Positions 1 to 10,024 of a DNA stretch of 64,000 nt are shown here, piece after piece (the first letter of the stretch is position 1; each line of letters starts with the position of its first letter). The translations under genes were made by a program, and so were the position numbers. The stretch comes from Iris pallida (lineage: Eukaryota > Streptophyta > Magnoliopsida > Asparagales > Iridaceae): contig JANAVB010031417.1 in the NCBI GenBank assembly GCA_029216955.1, positions 24,262,331 to 24,326,330 on the forward strand, given 5' to 3'. Under the pieces are notes generated by a model. The model was not told where the DNA came from, ran no database searches, and saw only the letters and a list, made by a program, of their open reading frames with translations.

Positions 1-2
1 CC

Positions 3-3000
3 CCAAGTCAGATCATTAATCATTTTGAAGTAATGACTGATCAACTGCAACCAAGTGACGCCCTCCTTACTCGGGTGTTCATTGGATGTCTCAAAGGAAC
101 GGCTTATGAATGGTATAGAAGTCTCCCTGATGGGTGCATTACCTCATTTGTCGGTTTCAAGCAAATGTTTCTTGAACGATTCTATGAAGGGCTCAACGAC
201 ATGACCATGTCAGCCCTCATAAGAATTAAACAGAAAAATAATGAAACCACCGAGGACTTCATTGAAAGATTCAGAAGAGAAGCCCTCAAAATGCCTCTCG
301 GAACTCCCGATGCTGTTACCATCGACACTTGCAAGTCGAATCTCTTACCAATTATCAGCATGTGGACAGGGTCTACTCAGTTCCAAGATTGGCCTTCTTT
401 TATTGTCAGTGCCAAAGCTGCCGAGGTCAGTGCTGAGACCTTCAAGGGTCTGGGGGTACAAATGGCTCCCAAGGAATCAAATCAGAGTGCTAGCAATAGT
501 ACTCGACCCAACAATCGCAAAGGGAAAGAAGCTCTTGAAGTCAATCTCCAAAGCAGTAGTCAAGAGGTAAAGACTACCCAAGCTACTCCAGCTCCAACAA
601 ATCAACAACAGAGATCTCCTCGGCCGAAGGAAGAATATTCTTTTGACGATGATGATGTTCAGGGTATCTTTGAATGCTTACTCAAAGGTAATAAGATTCA
701 ATTGCCAGAAATTAAAAAGCCTGATGAAGCCAATAAGACAGATCATCCAAAATACTGTCCATATCATAGAATGCTGGGTCATACAATCCGGTCTTGCTAT
801 GTATTAAAAGGGAAGATTCAAGAGATGATTAAATCAGGAGCTGTGACATTAACACCCAAAGATAAAACAGTCACAGCAAATGTAATTTCAATGCAGTTCG
901 GTGACTTTCCTCCCTTAATGGTGGAAAGTGGGATTGTTCCTATCCCCAAAGCAACTCTCGAAGTTGTAAACATCCCACCAGCACAGAATGACGGACTTGT
1001 TCCTGTCATAACTAAGAAGGGAGAGATCATGTGGATTCACCCGGATTTAATGACGGAGTTTGAAACGTCTTCCTCTTCTCCTCGGAAGACTTCCTCATCT
1101 AAAAAGAAGCTCGGGAAGACTAAGTTATGCAATGTGACTTCTAGTTTCACACCTGATTTTTATCTAACCTCTACTTTTATCTCAGCAGGAAATTCACTCC
1201 CTACGGAAATAAAATCTGTATCTCAATTTGAAGATAGGTACAAGCCTGCTTTTCATCTATACAGTTCACAATCTCGTGAATTGATGGTGAAGATGGGTTA
1301 TGATCTAGCCACTGCTCCTGGTTTGAATTCAGACAAGGGACTCCGAGCACCTTTGGCCATTACTATGAGACATAATCAATCTCGTGTTGGCCTTGGTTTC
1401 TGGAATGAAGCTCTCATCAAACATAAAAGAACCAAGAGCAAAATAAAGAATTGCAGCATGGTTTCCATAGACCTTGAACCAGAATCTGAAGTTGAAGTTC
1501 ATGCTGGAACTCGGTCAGGAAAAATATATCTGAAAGATTATGCTGAGATTCCTGAAGAAATTTCTGACGTTCCTTCGGTTACAGCTTCAACACCAGTCTC
1601 TACTGAAGAGCCTTTAAATGTTCCTGTTGAGACAGTTCCTTCTAAACCAACAGCAGCTGACAAAGGCAAACAACAAGTCCGCTTCGATAAACCATTGAAG
1701 AAGTCATCTCCTACAGGACTTGAAAAGCCTTATAATTTTTATATATTAGCTCAACTAGCCAATACCCCAGCTAAATTATCAATCTTCGAGCTCTTACGCC
1801 TCTCTAAAGAGACTCGAGAAACTCTAAGTGAAGCACTGCTGCAAGCAGAAACCTGCCTAACTCTTCTCAAGAAATTGGAAACAGAACCTGTTTCTCATTG
1901 CCATAATGTATTGGAATTTATTCCAAACATTACCTTTACGCAGGACGATATGCTGCTAGAGGATAATCGACATGACCGTCCTTTATATCATACAGGATAT
2001 ATTGATTCTATGAAGGTTGATCGTCTCCTGATTGATCCAGGATCTGCTCTCAGTATTATGCCAAAAGCTATGCTAGACGCACTGAAGATACCTGTACATA
2101 GCCTTTCCAGCACTATCACTACCATCTTGGGATTTAATCAAGGAAAAAGTGAGCCGTTGGGCAAGATTCGCCTCAAATTTCAAATAGGCGATCTTCGCAC
2201 TAAAGTTACTTTTTACATCATCGACAATCCTGGTTGCTCATACAATGCTCTGTTGGGGAGACCATTCTTGCATGAACATAATGTCGTTCCTTCGACCCTT
2301 CATCAGTGTTTCAAATATGTTGATGATAATGGAGAAGTTCAAAAGGAAGTTGCGGATCTCTATCCATTCAAGGGAGTTGAAGCTTACTTCAATGACGCTC
2401 GCATGTACAAAGATGAATACTCAAAAGTCTTGCAAGCTATGGATAATGATGATGAGATAGCAAAAGTTGGCACTTTTGTTATTCCTGTAAAAGGGCGTAT
2501 CACTCCTCCGCAGTCTGTTAGATCATCCGAAGAAGGCTCACTGATAATTCCTGTCAGTGGACGTATTACTTCATCACCTGCTCAGGCTTCACAAGGTTCA
2601 CTGATAATTCCTGTCAGTGGACGTACTACTGTACCGTCTTCCCAAACTCCACAAGGCTCACTGATAATTCCTGTCAGTGGACGTACTACTCCCCCTCCAC
2701 CTTCTCAGGCTAGATCAGATACTCTAGTCATTCCAGTCAGTGGACGTACTACTTATCCACGATCTTCTTCAAGGGAGCTCACCTCTTCTGAGCCTTTTGT
2801 TATCGATCTTAATCGAAACAAAACTTCTGATCGCTCTTCCTCTCTCCCTTTTGTCATTAATTTGACTAAGTCTGATAAGGCTCAGCCTTCTGTTGTAAAT
2901 ACAGTATTTAATATTAATAAAGTATCTCCTTTGCAGTATATTGATGTCTGTAATCATGTACAAAGTTATTTACAATTGCTAGATAACTTAGAGTCATTAA

Positions 3001-6000
3001 CTATAGGGGTTGTTCAAACTCTTCATACAGACGTATCATTGGAATCCATACAAAAATCATACTTCGTGGTCCCTGCTAGAAAAAAGGGAAAAAATCCGAT
3101 CTTCTTTTATAAAGGACCCCAGAATCCTCCTAACTTGGAAGAAGATGACATAAACGATGATACTGGAAGGTTACAACTGCGTCGCTACAGTCAACAATCC
3201 AAAAATATTATCAAGAATATGGGTTATGACTTTAGAACCAGTCTCAATAATGGAAAAGGAAGAAGAATGCATGTTCGAATTCCTCCATTAAAATACGGAA
3301 GGACAAAATGTGGTTTAGGTTACATTGCTCCTACTTCCTTTATCAACATAATCCATGAAGATTCAAAATCCGATAAAGACGAACGATCTGAGTCTTCTGA
3401 TTCTCTCTCTTGGGATTCTGACACGAGTATTGGCGATCTTCATCGTTCTATTTTGTCCGTCAATATGGTCTTTGTTGATGGCCCGCAGGAAAATGATGAA
3501 GATGAGGATGATTTTGAAATATCACCCGAATCGGAACAATGGGCTCAAAGATTAGATAATCAATGGGAATTCAGGTTCGAGCAGAGAGAACCTCCTACCG
3601 AAGATAAACTGATCCAAATTGATGTTGGTGAAGAAGGTTCTCCTAAACTAATATTCATCAGTGAAAGTCTTTCAGAAACAGATAAGCAAGACATGATCAA
3701 GCTTATTCGTGATTATATCGATGTCTTTGCCTGGAGTTACGAAGATATGCCAGGACTAGATCCGAAGATTGCAATGCACAAACTCAATATCATGCCAAAT
3801 GCTAAACCGGTCAAACAACAACATCGACGATTTCGTTCAGACATCATGGATGCAATTGAAGCTGAAGTCAACAAGCTTATGGCTTCTGGATTTATTCGAG
3901 AGGAACAACATCCTGAATGGGTGGCTAACATCGTTCCTGTCCTTAAAAAGACTGGCAAGATTCGGGTCTGTATAGACTTTCGTGATCTCAATGCGGCTTG
4001 TCCTAAAGACGAGTTTTTTCTTCTAATTACTGATGTCATGATCGACAATACATGTGGTTTCGAACGAATGTCATTTATGGATGGGTATTCAGGATACAAC
4101 CAGATCAAAATGTTTCCAAATGATGAAAAACACACTTCCTTCAGAACACCGATCGGTACATACTGTTATACAGTGATGCCGTTTGGTCTCAAGAATGCAG
4201 GAGCAACATATCAGCGAGCAATGAGCACTATATTTTGCGAACATCTCCGAAAAATAGTCGAATGCTGTGTTGATGATATTGCAGTCAAAAGTCGACGAAA
4301 GGAGGATCATATCCAAGATTTGAAGACTATCTTTGATTTAATGCGTCAGCATCAACTTAAAATGAACCCTACTAAGTCCTTCCTGGGCGTCTCTAGTGGT
4401 ACATTTCTCGGCTTCGTCATTACCGCTAAAGGTATACACGTGGATCCCGAGAAGATCAAAGCCATTCAAGAGATGCGTCCTCCACGCACCTTAAAAGAGC
4501 TACGAGGATTTCAAGGAAGAATTGCTTATATCAGGAGATTCATTTCCAACTTATCAGGACGCTGCAGACCATTCAACAAACTTCTGAAGAAAGGTGTATC
4601 TTTCGTCTGGAACAAAGAATGTCAAAAAGCATTTGACGATATTAAACAGTATCTCATGAACCCTCCAGTTTTGGTACCTCCCGTCTCGGGGATACCATTC
4701 CTTCTATATGTTCGAGCCATGGATCATTCTCTTGGTGCATTACTTGCCCAGAAAAATAAAGATGGCCATGAACAGGCTATTTATTATCTCAGTCGCATAA
4801 TGACGGGTGCTGAACCGCGTTATTCTCCAATCGAGAAAGAATGCTTAGCATTAATGTTTGCTGTTCAGAAAACACGATATTATATTATCGGTCAAACGAT
4901 TCATGTCATTTCCAGAGTGAATCCCATCAAGATTATGATAAAGAAACCTGGTATTCTCAACTCCAGACTAGCTAATTGGGGAATCTTGTTAGCTCAATAC
5001 GATATGCATTATATTCCTCAGAAGTCAGTTAAAGGACAGGCTCTTGCTGATTTTCTGGCTGCTCATGCAATTCCAGAAGATTCTAAATTATATGATGAGA
5101 TTCCTGATGAAGTCTTGGATTCAAATCTGATTTCTGAAGAAGTTCCTACCTGGCGTCTATTCTTTGATGGAGCATCTAGAATAGGTTCTAACGGCAATAT
5201 TTTCGCTGGAGTTGGGATTGTTCTTGTATCCCCAGAAGGACTAACTATTCAGAAGGCTTATTCTCTGGATCAATCATGTTCAAACAATGTAGCCGAATAC
5301 AATGCATTACTCATTGGTCTTCAACTTACTAAACATCTAGATATTCAATATTTAGAAGTTTATGGAGACTCCAAGCTTATTGTCAATCAGATCAGAGGAA
5401 CGTATGAAGTTCGTCATCAGGATTTGATACCTTATCATCGAGCAGCACTCTCTATAGCCTCATCTTTTGAAGACTTCTTTATTGAACATGTTCGACGAGC
5501 CTATAATGCAGAAGCTGATGCTTTAGCTAATCTTGCTGCTGTATTAGCTATACCAATCAGACGTCAGCAAGTGATAGTGGTTTATAACCGAGAACTATTC
5601 TGTGTTGAGAATAATTTGGCTTTGGCTTTTCCTCACAAACCAGACAAAGATTCTCTCAACCTTGATGCTGGATTAAAGTTTGACAAAATGCCCTCGTCTT
5701 CCTCTGATTCTACTATGGAATATGTCTTTTCTAATGAAACAGAAGCCATAATTGAAGACTGGAGACGCCCGTTTCTAGATTTTGTTTTGTATGATATACT
5801 TCCTGATAATCCGAGTGAAGCAGCGTCTATTCGACGTCGATCTCTCAGATTCTATTATAATCATACGACGAAAATATTATATCGTCGGTCTTATGACAGT
5901 CTTCTCCTCCGATGCATTGCCGGTGAAGAAATACAACAGATAATTCGTGAAGCACATGATGGTGTTTGCGGAGCTCATCAACCAGGTCCTAAACTTCAAG

Positions 6001-6488
6001 ATCGTATCCGACGTATGGATTATTATTGGCCCACGATGGTGGCTGACGTTATTCAATATGCTCGAAAATATAAAGCCTGTCAAATTCATGCAGACTTTAT
6101 TCATCAACCGTCAGAGTTCTTACATCCAACAGCGGCATCATGGCCCTTTGAAGCTTGGGACATGGACGTCATTGGTCCCATCAACCCACCATCATCAAGA
6201 GGACATCGATTTATTTTAGCAATAACCGATTACTTTTCCAAATGGGCTGAAGCAATCCCGTTATCTGAAGTTAAAACTTCTAGTGTTATCAACTTCGTCA
6301 AACATCATGTTATCTATCGATTTGGTGTTCCTTGGCGTATTATCCATGATAACGGACCGCAGTTCGTCAGTCAGAAATTTACTCGATTCTGCGACGATCA
6401 CCGGATTAATAATTTAGCTTCTACAGCATATAATCCAGCAGCCAATGGATTGGCAGAAGCTTCAATAAAACAATCATCAAACTCTTGA
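3..6488 (+). CDS. Tat gag-pol polyprotein (gag, PR, RT, RNH, aRNH, N-terminal part of IN); partial and frameshifted
   Basis: The frame is open to the window edge, so the ATG at 33 is internal. Residues counted from that Met: gag core about 1-130 (GTAYEWYRSLP); knuckle-like CPYHRMLGHTIRSC near 242; aspartic protease DPGS near 667; RT with CIDFRDLN near 1312 and catalytic CVDD near 1412; RNase H1 about 1553-1680, degenerate because the usual TDH is SRV; second RNase H about 1706-1845 with all four acidic positions (FFDGAS, AEYNAL, GDSKLI, AEADAL); integrase from about 1955 with WDMDVIG and HDNGPQF. Five IPVSGR-type repeats lie near 817-910. Reading breaks about 30 nt before the stop, just after the integrase AEA glutamate, and the C-terminus continues in another frame from 6485. 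One expected zinc-finger Cys in integrase reads Tyr (RKYKACQ). The product would drive reverse transcription and integration, but this copy is unlikely to be active. Confidence 0.9.
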   Translation, partial: PSQIINHFEVMTDQLQPSDALLTRVFIGCLKGTAYEWYRSLPDGCITSFVGFKQMFLERFYEGLNDMTMSALIRIKQKNNETTEDFIERFRREALKMPLGTPDAVTIDTCKSNLLPIISMWTGSTQFQDWPSFIVSAKAAEVSAETFKGLGVQMAPKESNQSASNSTRPNNRKGKEALEVNLQSSSQEVKTTQATPAPTNQQQRSPRPKEEYSFDDDDVQGIFECLLKGNKIQLPEIKKPDEANKTDHPKYCPYHRMLGHTIRSCYVLKGKIQEMIKSGAVTLTPKDKTVTANVISMQFGDFPPLMVESGIVPIPKATLEVVNIPPAQNDGLVPVITKKGEIMWIHPDLMTEFETSSSSPRKTSSSKKKLGKTKLCNVTSSFTPDFYLTSTFISAGNSLPTEIKSVSQFEDRYKPAFHLYSSQSRELMVKMGYDLATAPGLNSDKGLRAPLAITMRHNQSRVGLGFWNEALIKHKRTKSKIKNCSMVSIDLEPESEVEVHAGTRSGKIYLKDYAEIPEEISDVPSVTASTPVSTEEPLNVPVETVPSKPTAADKGKQQVRFDKPLKKSSPTGLEKPYNFYILAQLANTPAKLSIFELLRLSKETRETLSEALLQAETCLTLLKKLETEPVSHCHNVLEFIPNITFTQDDMLLEDNRHDRPLYHTGYIDSMKVDRLLIDPGSALSIMPKAMLDALKIPVHSLSSTITTILGFNQGKSEPLGKIRLKFQIGDLRTKVTFYIIDNPGCSYNALLGRPFLHEHNVVPSTLHQCFKYVDDNGEVQKEVADLYPFKGVEAYFNDARMYKDEYSKVLQAMDNDDEIAKVGTFVIPVKGRITPPQSVRSSEEGSLIIPVSGRITSSPAQASQGSLIIPVSGRTTVPSSQTPQGSLIIPVSGRTTPPPPSQARSDTLVIPVSGRTTYPRSSSRELTSSEPFVIDLNRNKTSDRSSSLPFVINLTKSDKAQPSVVNTVFNINKVSPLQYIDVCNHVQSYLQLLDNLESLTIGVVQTLHTDVSLESIQKSYFVVPARKKGKNPIFFYKGPQNPPNLEEDDINDDTGRLQLRRYSQQSKNIIKNMGYDFRTSLNNGKGRRMHVRIPPLKYGRTKCGLGYIAPTSFINIIHEDSKSDKDERSESSDSLSWDSDTSIGDLHRSILSVNMVFVDGPQENDEDEDDFEISPESEQWAQRLDNQWEFRFEQREPPTEDKLIQIDVGEEGSPKLIFISESLSETDKQDMIKLIRDYIDVFAWSYEDMPGLDPKIAMHKLNIMPNAKPVKQQHRRFRSDIMDAIEAEVNKLMASGFIREEQHPEWVANIVPVLKKTGKIRVCIDFRDLNAACPKDEFFLLITDVMIDNTCGFERMSFMDGYSGYNQIKMFPNDEKHTSFRTPIGTYCYTVMPFGLKNAGATYQRAMSTIFCEHLRKIVECCVDDIAVKSRRKEDHIQDLKTIFDLMRQHQLKMNPTKSFLGVSSGTFLGFVITAKGIHVDPEKIKAIQEMRPPRTLKELRGFQGRIAYIRRFISNLSGRCRPFNKLLKKGVSFVWNKECQKAFDDIKQYLMNPPVLVPPVSGIPFLLYVRAMDHSLGALLAQKNKDGHEQAIYYLSRIMTGAEPRYSPIEKECLALMFAVQKTRYYIIGQTIHVISRVNPIKIMIKKPGILNSRLANWGILLAQYDMHYIPQKSVKGQALADFLAAHAIPEDSKLYDEIPDEVLDSNLISEEVPTWRLFFDGASRIGSNGNIFAGVGIVLVSPEGLTIQKAYSLDQSCSNNVAEYNALLIGLQLTKHLDIQYLEVYGDSKLIVNQIRGTYEVRHQDLIPYHRAALSIASSFEDFFIEHVRRAYNAEADALANLAAVLAIPIRRQQVIVVYNRELFCVENNLALAFPHKPDKDSLNLDAGLKFDKMPSSSSDSTMEYVFSNETEAIIEDWRRPFLDFVLYDILPDNPSEAASIRRRSLRFYYNHTTKILYRRSYDSLLLRCIAGEEIQQIIREAHDGVCGAHQPGPKLQDRIRRMDYYWPTMVADVIQYARKYKACQIHADFIHQPSEFLHPTAASWPFEAWDMDVIGPINPPSSRGHRFILAITDYFSKWAEAIPLSEVKTSSVINFVKHHVIYRFGVPWRIIHDNGPQFVSQKFTRFCDDHRINNLASTAYNPAANGLAEASIKQSSNS

Positions 6489-7015
6489 AAAAGTTCGTTT
6501 CTTCCAACAAACACAACTGGAGCGAGAAGCTTGGTGAATGTTTATGGGCCTACCGCACTACAGTTCGCAATGCGACCGGATGTACACCTTTCTCTTTAGT
6601 ATATGGGTGTGAAGCTGTTCTTCCCCTTGAGATCCAGATTCCTTCTCTGAGAATTGTAATCTCCAATGAACTGACAACAGAAAACAATGATCGTCTTCGA
6701 CTTCAAGAGTTGGAAGCTCTAGATGAAAAACGATTGTACGCTCAACAAAATATCGAGCTGTATCAGGCCCGAATCTCCAAAGCTTTTAACCGAAAAGTCA
6801 AAGTCAGAGCATATCAGAAAGGAGAACTGGTCCTTACTGTCAGACGTCCTATGACCATGACACATATGAGCAAAGGCAAATTTGATGCGAAATGGGAAGG
6901 CCCATTCGTAGTAAACAAAGTCTTCTCTAACGGAGCATACCAGCTTGCCTCTATAGATGGGAAAGTCATGATGATGCCTATCAATGGCAAATTCTTAAAG
7001 AAATATTATGTATAA
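6485..7015 (+). CDS. Tat integrase C-terminal part, displaced frame
   Basis: This 176-codon frame continues the integrase of the upstream polyprotein. Early residues SEKLGECLWAYRTT and TPFSLVYGCEAVLP are the conserved segment after the catalytic glutamate in gypsy integrases. The end (KFDAKWEGPFVVNKVFSNGAYQL) is the GPF/Y-type C-terminal module. No chromodomain follows, as expected for Tat. The nominal ATG at 6485 is not a real start: homology begins upstream of it in this frame, at about 6456. A single-base loss near 6450-6460 explains the break. The stop at 7013-7015 is the natural end of pol. Confidence 0.85.
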   Translation: MKKFVSSNKHNWSEKLGECLWAYRTTVRNATGCTPFSLVYGCEAVLPLEIQIPSLRIVISNELTTENNDRLRLQELEALDEKRLYAQQNIELYQARISKAFNRKVKVRAYQKGELVLTVRRPMTMTHMSKGKFDAKWEGPFVVNKVFSNGAYQLASIDGKVMMMPINGKFLKKYYV

Positions 7016-7264
7016 TATTTTCATCATTCCCCAGCAAATATAAAATCCTTCTTTACAAAAGTTATTTCAATATCGTTATCCCCAGAGGAAATTGATATTC
7101 CATCATGTATCATCTTTCCAGAGAATTTAATATTTTGTTTTATTAGATCCCCAGTGGTTTTAATAAAGATCTTGTATAGAAAATCATGTCCATATTACCT
7201 CTGAATTTTCTATCTCAATATCATATTTTAATATTTAGTCTTTCTGATTTCTGAGTCTAAAGAT
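7016..7264 (+). other. Tat post-pol noncoding region with CCCCAG repeats
   Basis: A+T-rich, with no ORF. Three spaced copies of a TCCCCAG core occur near 7027, 7079 and 7148, each at the head of a loosely similar block of about 60 nt containing AATATTC/TTTAAT-like words. This is 3' untranslated element sequence with decayed repetition. Confidence 0.5.
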
Positions 7265-7371
7265 CAATGAATAAAGGCAAAATTGATGTAAAGTGGGAAG
7301 GATACATCGTAAACAAAGTTTCTTTAAACAGAGTTTATTTTGACAAATTCTTCAAGAAAAAGAGTACATCA
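7265..7371 (+). pseudogene. Relic duplicate of the integrase C-terminal coding sequence
   Basis: The stretch ATAAAGGCAAAATTGATG followed by AAGTGGGAAGG and GTAAACAAAGT parallels 6871-6925 of the integrase coding region (AGCAAAGGCAAATTTGATG, AAATGGGAAGG, GTAAACAAAGT). The order continues to the TTCTTAAAGAAA-like end. It is a diverged second copy of the last 100 or so coding bases, about 370 nt downstream of the first. It could come from recombination or a template jump within the element. Confidence 0.65.
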
Positions 7372-7707
7372 TCATGGAAGATCACTGTCATCCCTCTCAT
7401 ACTTGGGACAAGGGCCACATACATAATCAGCAAAAGAATTTAATACATCTTTTCCTGACCGCACCAAGAACTGACAGGCAGCCAGCCTCATTGCTTCTTC
7501 TTCTTCGGTTTCTCCTGGTTCGACCAGGAAGTCCAGGATATCTTTCGGCGGCTTGGGAGTAGATGAGCTTTCGCCCATTTCCTTCTTCTGCGGAGATAGA
7601 TGCTCTTTAGCACCTTCAGTAACTTCGGAGACGACTTCAGCCTTCTTTGTATTCTTTTCAGAAGACATTGTGGATAAAAGAGGATGATGTGTGATCTTTT
7701 TACTCAA
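7372..7707 (-). CDS. Tat antisense ORF 1 (acidic, unknown function)
   Basis: This 111-codon ORF lies on the strand opposite to gag-pol, between integrase and the 3' LTR. It starts MSKKITHHPLL and has a hydrophilic, Glu/Lys/Ser-rich first half and an acidic stretch PGETEEEEAMRLAAC. No membrane segment or known domain is visible. Extra antisense ORFs at this location are described for the Tat lineage, which makes a real gene plausible. The protein has no function I can assign. It may be one exon of a longer antisense gene together with the ORF at 9580-9777. Confidence 0.5.
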   Translation of the reverse strand: MSKKITHHPLLSTMSSEKNTKKAEVVSEVTEGAKEHLSPQKKEMGESSSTPKPPKDILDFLVEPGETEEEEAMRLAACQFLVRSGKDVLNSFADYVCGPCPKYERDDSDLP

Positions 7708-7744
7708 AAATATGCTTTATTTATAGGCATATGGTTACAAAGAT

Positions 7745-7905
7745 CGAAGGGACGTATTCTTTCCCGATATTCATTTCATCCATTCATTTCTCACATTCAT
7801 CCGACGTTTCACATGTTCATTAATACTTGACGGTTCATCCGTTCATTTATTACATTCACTCGACAGTTTATCTGTTCATCATTTCCTAACGGTTCATCCG
7901 TTCAT
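7745..7905. repeat. Degenerate ACGGTTCATCCGTTCAT repeats
   Basis: About six imperfect copies of a 17-18 nt word (ACGGTTCATCCGTTCAT and variants such as CGACAGTTTATCTGTTCAT) are spread over 160 nt. The core ACGG-TTCAT-CCGT is a short inverted repeat. It lies just upstream, on the antisense strand, of the ATG of antisense ORF 1, where a promoter of that ORF would be. Confidence 0.5.
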
Positions 7906-9579
7906 AATCTTCTATCAATTTATCAAGTGGGGATTTGTTATTTATCATGTTTTTATAACCTCTGAATCAATTCCGAATCTACTTACTCATTTGTCATATT
8001 TTGACCTCTGCATAGAAATCAATCTATTTTCTTTCGAGTTTCTATATATTATCATGTCCATAATACCTCTGATAATATTATATACTCTAAAACAGAAAAG
8101 ATGATTTTATTATCTATCATGTCCACAATTCATCCACAAATACAAATCATTGAGCATAGAAGAATTCTCATCTCCATTCCCATTTTACCACAAAAAAAAG
8201 TCTATTACATTTTCTTAGACTTTCTTACAAATTATAATGGAAATCTATTACAAATCTTGGATTTTCATTCTACACCATAACGATAACCTAATAGAGATCT
8301 ATCTTCTTCTTTGGATCTTCTCCGTCGGACCTTCTCCGTCAGGTTCGTTGTTGGTGGCAATTCCTGACTGTCTGGGTCTCAGTCACGACCAGATCAACAG
8401 GAATCAAACTCTGGTCTTCTCTCTCAGACGAGAGGAGAATCACAGAGTACGGCAGCCCGAAGTCGTGGTGCTGCCAATACAACTGGTGGATGGGGGTAAC
8501 CTCTCAAGGAAGACAGGAATGTATCCAAACCTTGGGATACAATTCCTGGTTCTGCCTTGAAAGGAACTCTACTACCTGATTTCTCGGTAGTAGAGTTGAC
8601 TCCACCATCCAACTCTCGTGTATAAAGGCTCTTCCTACCATCTGAGGAAGACCCTTCTATCCCACGAAGAGTTCTGAGTTGTCTGATTTACGCATCAAAG
8701 GCGTATGAGCTCCCTGATGTTGGTGTCAGAAGGACATTCTCCACAGCATCCACATCACCAATGCCAGTTCTGAAGAAAATCTTTAGCCAAGTTTCTGCGG
8801 AAAACAGCATGAAGAAGAGAATTAAATCAACAGAAATGTCATATGAAACGTACTGGTTGGTCAAGCACGCTCAGAGACAGAAAGTTTATTTTCAACAGCA
8901 AAAACAGCACGTGTATTATGCCGGACTTACCTTCAAGTTTGACGCTAAGAATTGGCAAACTGATGTCTGACATATTGCTCAGAATTCGAACATTTAGAAG
9001 CATTTGCTTTCCGATTCGAGAGTGAAATCTCATGTTCATTTTCAGAGAAGAGAAGAAGAAAAAGAAGATGGGGATGAGTTCTGTGAAACTCTTATGTCTA
9101 TTTTAAAGTATGGAGCGCAAGCCTATTCTTGGAAAGGATCCACAAATAACGCTCGTAAAATATGCAATGAGTGCCACGTGTACTTTGGAAACCAGCATAG
9201 CCTTGAAAATATTCAAAGAGTGCTTTCCACAACATTGGAAGATAGCGTAACCTACAGCCATTTATTGGTGCATGCTATTCATTGATGTACGCTATCCAGC
9301 GTAACTTACAAACATTGGAAGACAGCGTAACCTACAGCGTAATCTACAGTTATTCATTGGTGCACGTTAGTTTTCAACACAAAATTATACTAAACAGAGA
9401 ATTCTTGAATATTCATTTCATTAAGGCACTGATGGCCTTACAAAACAAAAAAAAAAGAGGGAAAGAAAGGGGTGCAACAAAGTCACGCTCTATTTTCCAG
9501 AGCGGCTAAGTTTGACGCCTAACTCTTCTACGCTTTGGACCCCTATGCGGTGCAACAGAGCAGCGAGCATTTCACGCTT
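7906..9579. other. Tat 3' region without a convincing gene
   Basis: There is no long ORF on either strand. 7920-8130 holds three spaced copies of a TATCATGTCCA-A/T-A-CCTCTGA word, also seen at 7184. 8290-8760 is more G+C-rich and has short open stretches on the minus strand, for example 8685-8760, which reads as an acidic peptide ending at a stop. This could be coding relics or exons of an antisense gene. 9230-9350 contains a partial duplication around CATTGGAAGA-AGCGTAACCTACAG. Confidence 0.45.
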
Positions 9580-9777
9580 CTATGCGAGGCTCCGCCCATC
9601 AGAAGTAGAGGAGCCGTCCAGACCGAAGTAACCCAAGAAATTCTTGGCTAACTGCGTGGGGTCATCTTTGAACTCGATGATGAAGGGCTCCGGTTCTTTG
9701 CCTCCAAAGGTGGGGTCACCATGGGCACAGAAACCTAATTTTCGTGCTTCTTCTTCAGCCGCTTCCTTTGGAGTCAT
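9580..9777 (-). CDS. Tat antisense ORF 2 (acidic, unknown function)
   Basis: A 65-codon ORF antisense to the element. It begins MTPKEAAEEEARKLGF and continues with PEPFIIEFKDDPTQLAKNF. The composition is protein-like (acidic, with ordered hydrophobic positions), and the local G+C content is higher than in the flanks. It lies about 250 nt before the 3' LTR. It shares an EEEA-R-L motif with antisense ORF 1, so the two may be parts of one spliced antisense gene. Function unknown. Confidence 0.45.
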   Translation of the reverse strand: MTPKEAAEEEARKLGFCAHGDPTFGGKEPEPFIIEFKDDPTQLAKNFLGYFGLDGSSTSDGRSLA

Positions 9778-10016
9778 GGTTACGAGAAATGAATGTCAAA
9801 AACTGAATTTTCTCAGTTTATATAACAAAGCTTGTTGGCGGTTCATATTCCTCCATAAATCAGATTCAATCAGTCTCGAAAAATGAAGAGTCATCATGAC
9901 ATTTAATAAATTCACTTTTGCATAAACAGACTTAATGCCAGCGTGTCAAGACTCATTCCCACTTTTTTATTCAAAGTAATTTCGAACTTTTGAAACTCAT
10001 AAAGTTCGAAAACTTT

Positions 10017-10024
10017 GAAGGGGG
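10017..10024 (+). promoter_or_regulatory. Putative polypurine tract of the Tat element
   Basis: GAAGGGGG lies three bases before a TGTAGGATG that suits an LTR start. A polypurine tract primes plus-strand DNA synthesis directly upstream of the 3' LTR. The assignment rests on position and composition only. Confidence 0.5.

Noticed and set aside
8237..8560. 107-codon ORF in the Tat 3' region as a gene
   Set aside because: It begins in A+T-rich noncoding sequence, has no recognisable domain or coding bias, and no conserved counterpart in the window.
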